Source: JBDNJM01 sp041687755
Lineage (GTDB): Bacteria > Planctomycetota > UBA1135 > GCA-002686595
Length of the DNA: 54,763 bases
Assembly: GCA_041687755.1 (NCBI GenBank)
Contig: JBDNJM010000138.1
Coordinates: 1 to 54,763, forward strand
Direction: 5' to 3'
The position numbers and the translations under genes are program-made. Under the pieces are notes generated by a model. The model had not been told where the DNA came from. It ran no database searches and was given only the letters and a program-made list of their open reading frames with translations. Shown one piece after another: positions 7,932 through 16,100 of this stretch. Position 1 is the first letter of the stretch; the number at the start of each line of letters is the position of its first letter.

Positions 7932-8248
7932 GGCAGGGCTCGGGGCGAGGGACAGCTCGGAGAATAGGCGCAGCGAAGTCTGGCGAGCGCGGTCACGCGG
8001 CGATATGCGCAGTACGCCGTAGCACGAACCGGCAGACGTCGTAGCGCCGCTGCAGCGCGAGCGGTAACGCGGCTGGGCGCAGCACCGGCAGTCCGCCACA
8101 GGGCCCCCCATCGAAGAGCGACCCAACTCGGCCCGGCGGCGCCGCGCGAGCCGAGGGTGCCGGTCGCCGCGGTCTCCGCGCGGAGCAGCACGGGCCGCCA
8201 CCTCCGGGCGCCGCCTAGGGATCCTCTACTACCGGGTCTGCAGCGCCC
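7932..8248. other. Gap upstream of the dehydrogenase, nothing recognised
   Basis: About 320 bases of GC-rich sequence that should hold the promoter of the minus-strand dehydrogenase. I see no clear -35/-10 pair, palindrome or homologous reading frame. Confidence 0.4.
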
Positions 8249-8674
8249 TCAGGCGGACTGCTCCCCGAAGCCGTCCAGCCCTTCCAGCAGTCGATCCAGT
8301 GCGTCGGACTCCTCGACCTCGGCCAGCAGCGCCTCGAGTTGCTCGTTTGACATACGCCCGATCCATGGGTGGTCCAGCAGCTCCCGCTGCTCGAACAGCT
8401 CCAGCGAGGCCCGCGCGCGACGATTGTGAGAGGTGCTCGACGAGCCCAACGCAGGCGGGGTCTCAGCGGTGCGATTTGGAGCCGAAGCAAAGGACCGCGT
8501 CGATGAACGTCGCTCGTTTTCGATGCCGGCGGATGCTTCGCGGCCTGAGCGCGGGGGCGGGGGCGGGGCGCCTTGCTCGAACAGGAGCAGGGAGCTCCAG
8601 TCGTCGCGCTGGGGCGCCATGCGCCTGCTGCGAGTCAACGGCTGACGCAGCCTCTGGCTCTCAAGTGTCTTCAT
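8249..8674 (-). CDS. Hypothetical protein
   Basis: A 141-residue reading frame, possibly a gene, not matched to any family I know. The middle is low-complexity (GAPPPPPRSG, then Ser/Arg-rich). The C-terminal 50 residues are better ordered, with an acidic leucine-rich helix (NEQLEALLAEVEESDALDRL) that could be an interaction motif. It is divergent from the USP gene, with a 245-base shared upstream region. In DNA this GC-rich, long frames occur by chance, so the call rests mainly on the coding-like C-terminal helix and the ATG. Confidence 0.4.
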   Translation of the reverse strand: MKTLESQRLRQPLTRSRRMAPQRDDWSSLLLFEQGAPPPPPRSGREASAGIENERRSSTRSFASAPNRTAETPPALGSSSTSHNRRARASLELFEQRELLDHPWIGRMSNEQLEALLAEVEESDALDRLLEGLDGFGEQSA

Positions 8675-8701
8675 TCGCGTTTCTGCTTCGGTTCGGGGTT
8701 G

Positions 8702-8730
8702 TGTCGCGACAGTCCACTCGTGTCGCGATG
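8702..8730. promoter_or_regulatory. Paired TGTCGCGA motifs upstream of the USP gene
   Basis: A perfect 10-bp palindrome TGTCGCGACA (8702-8711) is followed 19 bases later, about two helical turns, by TGTCGCGATG (8721-8730). The pair lies about 200 bases before the USP start, between it and the divergent hypothetical gene. The spacing suits two regulator dimers on one face of the helix. The binding protein is unknown. Confidence 0.35.
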
Positions 8731-8919
8731 TTTAAGAGCCTAGGCACGGAGCCCGTGGCGCGCCCTGGGCAGCAGTGCGTACCCGCGAGAGATACTGATC
8801 GCAGGGGTACCTACGATGCGAACCTACCCGCCGAGGCAAACCCTTACGCACTAGTTCCCAGCTCGCCTACTCACCACGGCAGGGGGACCTTGGACGCAGA
8901 CAGGCGTAGCTTGGTGCAC

Positions 8920-10065
8920 ATGGAAGGCGACAAAAACGAAGGCGGCCCGCAGGAGCTCGGAAAGGCGGAGGAGACTGTTCTGGATCCGGCCCCCCCTGCC
9001 GGCGGCGGCAGCAGGGAGCTCGGGCTGTCCCAGGCCGAGGGTCACGCCCTGCGCCTCCCCTCCACCCAGCGGGGCAATGCGCGCTCCGCGACTCACGTGC
9101 TCGTGGCGGTCGGTCGGGCGGGGACCCGGGCCTTGACGCTCCACTACGCCGCTGCCGTCGCGCACGCCGCCGAGGCACGGGTGACCCTCGTGCAGGTGCT
9201 CGAGCCTCCGGCGGACTCGTTCCATGGGGTGCCCGTCGACGCCTTCGAATGGGAGCTGGTCCGCTCGGAGTGCGAAGAGGAGCTGCGCGCGGACTCGGAG
9301 CGGCTTCGCGAGCAGGGGCTGAGCGTGTCCGCGCAGCTCCTGGTCGGGCGGCCGGTCGAGCAGCTCCTGGCCCACCTGCAGCGGGATCGGGTGGACCTGA
9401 TCGTCGTGGGGAGCCACGAGCGCATCGACGACCTCGAGCCCTACTTGTCGAGCACCGTCGATCGCCTGATCGAGCTCTCAGGGGCCTCGGTCCTGGTGGT
9501 GCCGGCCGGCGCCGAGGACCTGCCGGACTCGCGCGCGCCGGAGCTGGGTTCGATCCTCGTGCCGCTCGACGGCTCCAGCCGCGCCGAATGCGCGCTCCCG
9601 CTCGCGGTCGACCTCGCCCGCAAGCACGGGGCCGAGCTGATCTTGGTCCACGCTGCGCCGGGCGCGAAGCTCACGCCGGCGCCCGCCTACAGGGCCGAGG
9701 ACGAGGAGCTGCTGCAGCGCATACGAGACCGGAACCTGGAGATCGGCAAGGCCTACGTAGGGCGGCTTCAGCACCGCCTGGAGGTCGACGGCGTCGTCAC
9801 CCGCGCGGTCGTCGAGAGCAGCACGGACACGCGGCGCGCGCTGAGCGAGATCATCGCGCGCGAGCCGGCCGACCTGATCATCGCCTCCGCCGACGGCTGC
9901 ACCGCTGCGCGGCCGGTGGGCTACGGCAGCGTCGCCCGAAACCTCGCGCGGCACGCCAAGACACCGCTGATCATCGTGCGCGGCAGCGGGTCCGGCGCCC
10001 CACACGGCCACGTGCACGCGCAGCAAGCCGCGCGGCCGCACTTCCACGAAGAGACCCAGACTTGA
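8920..10065 (+). CDS. Tandem universal stress protein (two USP domains)
   Basis: A 381-residue cytoplasmic protein with two Usp domains in series. Domain 1 covers about residues 60-210 (THVLVAVGRAGTRALTLHY, VDLIVVGSHERIDDLEPYLS, ASVLVVPAG). Domain 2 covers about 220-360 (GSILVPLDGSSRAECALPLA, ELILVHAAPGAK, PLIIVRGSGSG). The DG and GS turns of nucleotide-binding USPs are partly kept, so ATP binding is possible but not certain. An Arg/His-rich tail (HAQQAARPHFHEE) follows. The start is uncertain: I use the ATG 55 codons before the first domain, since the frame is open much further upstream with non-USP sequence. The glucan synthase begins 70 bases downstream and is probably co-transcribed. A decayed copy of the 3' end lies at 6498-6671. 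Confidence 0.88.
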   Translation: MEGDKNEGGPQELGKAEETVLDPAPPAGGGSRELGLSQAEGHALRLPSTQRGNARSATHVLVAVGRAGTRALTLHYAAAVAHAAEARVTLVQVLEPPADSFHGVPVDAFEWELVRSECEEELRADSERLREQGLSVSAQLLVGRPVEQLLAHLQRDRVDLIVVGSHERIDDLEPYLSSTVDRLIELSGASVLVVPAGAEDLPDSRAPELGSILVPLDGSSRAECALPLAVDLARKHGAELILVHAAPGAKLTPAPAYRAEDEELLQRIRDRNLEIGKAYVGRLQHRLEVDGVVTRAVVESSTDTRRALSEIIAREPADLIIASADGCTAARPVGYGSVARNLARHAKTPLIIVRGSGSGAPHGHVHAQQAARPHFHEETQT

Positions 10066-10135
10066 TCCGGGGTCGAGCGATGCACTGCAAGAACCGTCAA
10101 CGCTCCAAGAGTCTCCGGCAGCCCCGGGGCCGGGA

Positions 10136-13100
10136 GTGCTCTTGAACCCGCTGGTCGGCGCCCAACAGGCCCTCGAGCGGCTGAAGGAGATCGAGCTCTA
10201 CCTGGGCCAGACCCGCGATCGCTTCGAGGCGCAGGAAGAGAGCGAGCCCCGGGCCTCCCGCGCGCGCGAGTGGTTCCTGGACAACGACTTCCTCGTCCTC
10301 CGTACCGTGCGCCAAGTGCGTCGGGACATGCCCGTAGGCTTCTACGGCGAGCTGCTCCACGACGGCGGGCCGGGGAGCGAGCCGCGAGTGGCTCGGTTGG
10401 CACGGGAGCTCCTGCTGCGGACCGGGCTGCGGCTGGACGAGGAGGCGGTGCGGGAGGGCGTCCGGCGTGAGCAGCAGCAGCGACCGCTCGCGACCGCCGA
10501 GCTGTGGGCCCTGCCGGCGCTGCTGCGGCTTGCCGCGGTCGCTGCGCTGGTCTCGACGCTCCGCGAGGTGTTCCCCGACGAGGCCTGCCCGCTTCCGGCG
10601 GCGCCGGACGCGCTAGCGGCGCTGGACCCAGGAGAGCGCGTTGGCTCGTGCATGCGCACGTTCCGCGTGCTGAACGCGATCGATTGGAAGACCTTCTTCC
10701 GCTCGGTCTCGGCGCTGGAGCAGGTCCTCCAGGGCGATCCCTCCCAGGCCTACGGTCGCATGGACTTCGCGACCCAAGACCACTATCGCCAAGCCGTAGA
10801 GCGGATGGCTAAGGCCACGCGGCGCGACGAGCTCGACGTCGCCCGGCTCGCCGTCGAGTGCGCCCATGGCCACGCGCATCAGTCCGGCGCCGAGGCCCAT
10901 GTCGGGCACTACCTCGTCGGCGACGGTCGCGAGGCCTTCGAGCGACGGATCGGCTATCGGCCTCGCGGCGCGGAGCGCCTGCGCCGGAGGCTGACGCGGC
11001 GCCCGGCCGTGACCCTACTCGACGGAATCGGCGCGACGACGCTCCTCGCCCTGACCGTCCCCGCTTGGTACCTGGCGACCCACGGCGCCGGCCCGCTCGA
11101 GTGGGCCCTGGGCCTCGCGCTGACCGTGCTGCCGGCCTCCACCCTGGGGGTCACGGTCGTGCACTGGCTACTGACCCACGTGCTGCCACCGCGCGTGCTC
11201 CCAAAGCTCGATCTCACGAGAGGGATCCCGGCAGATTGCGCGACCGTGGTGATCGTCCCCTGCCTCCTCGGCAGCGCCGAGGAAGTCCGCTCGTTGGTGC
11301 GTCAACTCGAGCTCCACTTCCTCCGGAACTCCGATCCGCAGCTGCGCTTCGCCCTGCTCAGCGACCACGTGGACGCCGCGGCCGAGAGCGTGCCCGAGGA
11401 CCTGGGGCTGCTGGAGCAGGCAGAAACGGGCATTCGCTTGCTCAACCTCAAGTACGGCCAAGACGGTCAGGGACCGTTCCACCTGCTGCACCGCCGTCGC
11501 CTCTGGAACTCCTCCGAGGGCGCCTGGATGGGCTGGGAGCGCAAGCGCGGCAAGCTGCAGGAGCTCAACGTGCTGCTGCTGGGTCGCGAGCAGGAGACCA
11601 GCTTCGCGCGCCACCTGGGCGACCCCGACGGGCTGAAGGGCATCCGCTACGTAATCACCCTCGACGCCGGCACCCTGCTGCCGCGCGGCGCGGCGGCGCG
11701 CCTGATCGGAACCCTGGCACACCCGCTCAACCGTGCCGAGCCGGACCCCACAACCGGCATCGTGACGCGCGGCTACGGGGTGCTGCAGCCCCGGGTTGAG
11801 ATCGCGCCGATGGATAGCGGTCTCTCACGCTTCACGCGCCTGTTCGCCGGCGATGGCGCGATCGACATCTACACCCGCGCCGTCTCGGACGTCTATCAAG
11901 ACCTGTCTGGCGAGGGCATCTACATCGGCAAGGGTATCTACGACCTGGCCGTGTTCGAGGCCAGCCTCGAGGGACGCGTGCCGGAGAACGCGCTGGTCAG
12001 CCACGACCACTTCGAGGGCCTGCACGCACGCGTCGCGCTGGTGACGGACATCGTCTTGTTCGAGGACTATCCGCCCCAGTACCTCGCCTACGCACGCAGG
12101 CTGCATCGCTGGATCCGCGGCGACTGGCAGCTCCTGCCCTGGCTGCGCCTACGGGTGCGCGGAGCGAGCGGACGGCGCCACGCCAACCCGATCCACGTCC
12201 TCGGCCGCTGGATCTTGTTCGACAACCTGCGCCGCAGCCTCGTGACTCCGGGTCTGCTGCTGATGCTTGCCGCCGGCTGGCTCGTCCTCCCGGGCGCCGC
12301 CTGGTTCTGGACGATGATCGCGCTGCTCGCGCCTGCGGGACACCTGTTCACGGGCGTCGTCTCCGGGCTGATCCTGGGCCCTCGCCGATCGCGCGTGCGG
12401 GACCGCTTCAGTCGACTGACCCGCGGCCTGCGCGAAGGCGCCGGCCGCTGGCTCCTTTACTTGGTCTTTATGGCCCACGAAGCGCTCGTGGCGACCGACG
12501 CCATCGTGCGCACGCTGCTGCGGCTCGGGTGGACGCGTCGGGGCTTCCTCGAGTGGCGCACCGCCGACCACACCGCCAAGCTGCTGGCCCAGCGCGGCCC
12601 ACGGGCGGCCGCCTGGAGCGAGATGGCCCCTGGCGTTGCGCTGGCCCTGCTGCTCGGCGGCAGTGTCGCGCTGCTGCGGCCCTCCGCCCTAACCGCGGCC
12701 CTGCCCCTGCTGGTGCTGTGGTGCGCCGCACCCGAAATCGCTCGCTTCATCAGTCGGCCGATCGAGCCGGCCCTGGAGCCCGTCAGCGCGGACGAGCGCG
12801 CGCGGCTGCGGCGGCTGGCGCGTCGCACGTGGTTCTTCTACGAGAGCTTCGTCGGTCCCGACGACCAGTGGCTTCCGCCCGACAACTTCCAGGAGCACCC
12901 GCGGGGTGAAGTCGCCCACCGCACGTCGCCGACGAACATCGGCATGCTGCTCAACTCCACGGTCGTCGCCTACGACCTTGGCTACTTGGGACCGAACGAG
13001 CTCGCCTTCCGGCTGCGCAACACGCTCGAGACAATCCACCGCATGAAGCACGTGCACGGGCACCTGCTGAACTGGTACGACACCCGCACCCTCAACCCCC

Positions 13101-16100
13101 TCGAGCCGCGCTACGTCTCGACCGTGGACAGCGGCAACCTCGCGGCCACGCTGCTCGTCGTCGAGCAAGCCTGTGCTGAGGTCGCCGCCGGCGGTGCGAT
13201 CCTCGACGCCCGCCGCTGGCAGGGGCTCCTCGACAACGTCGACCTGCTCGAGACTGTCCTGCGGCGGATGTTGGGGCAGGACCCCAACCCGGCCGCAGAA
13301 AAGCTGTTCGCCCGCATCCAACGCTTCCGCACCGCGGTGGCCGGAGCGCTCGAGCGGAGCGATCTCGGCGCAGGGATCGTCGCCGCCCTCAGCGGCACAG
13401 AGTGGCACGCCGTAGACCAACAGCTGCTCGTGGTGCGGGCCGAGCGCAAACAGACCTCGGACTCCAGCGCCATGCACGAGGTGCGACTCTGGATCCAGCG
13501 CGTGCACCAGCACCTGCGCTCGATGGCTCGGGAGCTGGACCTCCTGGCCCCCTGGATCGCCGTCCTTGGCCGCGCTCGGGACCTGGGGCCGTTCCTCTCG
13601 GGCTCGCCCCGGCACGGCACGGCCTGGTCGGAGCTGGAGCGTGCGCTCGGGCTGCCCACGCACATCGGGGGCGTCGCCGAACTCGCCTCCGTCGCCGAGC
13701 CACTGCTCACCGCCTTCGAGCAGAGCATCGATCCCGTTGCGCCCGGCTCCGAGCAGGAGCGCGCGGCCCGGAAGCTCGTGGACGACCTGCGCCGCGGGCT
13801 GACTGAGGGGCGCAGCTACGCGGCTCACCTGCAGCAGGAGCTGCTCAGCATCGGCGTCGCGGCCGAAGACGAGGTGCGGGGCATGGACTTCGGTCGTCTC
13901 TACGACCCGACCACGCACCTGATGCACATCGGCTACAACGTCAGCACGGGCGCACTCGACGCGAACCACTACGACCTGCTCGCCTCCGAGGCGCGCATCG
14001 CCAGCTTCCTAGCGATCGCCAAGGGCGACGTGCCGACCAAGCACTGGTTCTTCCTGGGCCGACCGCTGGCGCGGGTGCAGGCGGGCACGGCACTGTTGTC
14101 CTGGGGCGCCACCCAGTTCGAGTACCTGATGCCGGCGCTGTGGATGCAGGGCGGACATCGGACGCTGCTAGGCATGGGCCTGCGCGTCGCGCTCGAGACC
14201 CAGATCGAGTACGGACGGCGCCATGACGTCCCCTGGGGCATCTCGGAGTCCGGTTTCTACGCCTTCGACGGCCATCACAACTATCAGTACCGCAGCTTCG
14301 GCGTGCCCGGCCTAGGCCTGCGGCGGGGCCTCGAGGACGACCTCGTGGTCAGCCCGTACTCAAGCCTGCTCGCGCTGAACGAGCGTCCGGCGACCGTGCT
14401 GCGGAACCTCCAGCGGCTGGTCGAGCTAGGCGGGGCGGGCACCTACGGGCTGTACGAAGCGATCGACTTCACCCCCGAACGTCTGCCCAGCGGCTGTACC
14501 TACGCCGTCGTGCAGTCCTACATGGCCCACCACCAGGGCATGGTGCTCGCAGCGCTCGGCAATTTCTTTACGGACCACGCCCTCGTGCGCCGCTTCCACG
14601 CGAGCTCGATGGTCCAGACGGCAGACCTGCTGCTGCACGAGCAGATGCAGCCCGAGGCGGTCCGCGAGCTACCGCCGCGCTCCACGGGCGCGGCACCCCT
14701 GCTGCCCCAGGTCCAGCGCATCCAGTTGGAGAGCTGGTCCCCGGACGACGACGCTCCCTGCCCCGAAGTGCACCTGTTGTCCAATGGGCGACTGCACACC
14801 CGAATCACCAGCGCTGGAGCGGGCGGACTGACCTGGAACGGTCTCGCGATTACCCGCTGGTCGGCTGCGGGCGACCCGGGTGAGGACGGCTACTGGATCT
14901 ACCTGCGTGACGAGCACGACGGCCAAGTGTGGTCCGTCACGGACCAACCGGTGCGGACGGCGGCTGAAGAGCGGCGCATCGTGTTCCACCCGGAGCGCGT
15001 GGAGTTCCAGCGCCGCGACCGTCAGATCCTGACCCGCACTCAGGTCTTCGTCGCGCCTCGCGACGACGTGGAGATCCGGCTGGTGACGTTGGTCAACGAG
15101 TCCGGGCGCTCGCGGCGAATTTCGCTCACGAGCTGCGCGGAGGCGGTGCTGGCGGCGGCGGACGAGGACGTGCGGCACCCCGCGTTCTCGAAGCTCTTCG
15201 TCGAGACCGAGGTCCTGCAGGACGGGCCCTGTCTGCTCGCAGCTCGCCGGGAACGCGGGGCGCCGGCTCAGCCAGTGGTGCTGCTGCACCGAGTCGTCGG
15301 CGAGGCCCAGGGCTGCACGGTCGGCGCGCTTCAGGCCGATCGCGAAGTCTTCCTCGGGCGCTGGGGCAGCTACGCAGCACCGGCCGCGCTCGACCCGGAG
15401 CGCTCGGCTCCCGACGTGGCGCGCCACACCCTCGACGCGATTTTCTCGGCGCGGGCCACCCTGGAGCTGGAGCCCTTCTCCACCCACCGCCTGGCCTTCG
15501 TGACGGTGGTCGCCGGCTCGCGCGAGGCGGCGCTGGAGACCGCGAGCCGCTACGCCTCGCTGACCTCGATCGACTGGGCGCTGCAGGACGCCGAAGCCGA
15601 GTGTCGGCGAGAGCTGCAGGTGGCCCACCTGGAGCCGCGCCTGCTGCCGTGGATCCAGCGCCTGACCACGCGCGTCGTGCATCCCCAACGCGGCCTGCGC
15701 GCTCCGAGCGCGCTGGTGGAGGCCAACACGCTCGGGAAGCCGCGCCTGTGGGGCCACGGCGTGTCCGGAGACCTGCCCATCGTGCTGCTGAAGCTCGACG
15801 ATCCCTTCGCGCCCCTGCTCGTCGAGCTGCTGGATGCCCACGCGGTCTGGCGCCGCCGCGGCCTGCCGGTCGAGCTCGTGCTGCTGCTCGCGGGCGCGAG
15901 CAGCTACGGCAGCCAGGACGCAGGCCGCGTCTGGCAGGCGATCACGGAGCACGGCTCCACGGAGTGGCTCAACCGCAGGGGTGGCCTGTTCGTCGTCCAA
16001 CGCGACCAGATCGGCGACGAGGAGCGCACGCTGCTCGAGGTCAGCGCGCGCGTGGTGCTCGACGCCCGCGGCGGACAGCTCGAGCAACAGCTCTCGGGAC

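Noticed and set aside
8299..8919. A long N-terminal extension of the USP
   Set aside because: The frame is open but the sequence is low-complexity, unlike any USP, and overlaps the divergent gene and the upstream motif region.
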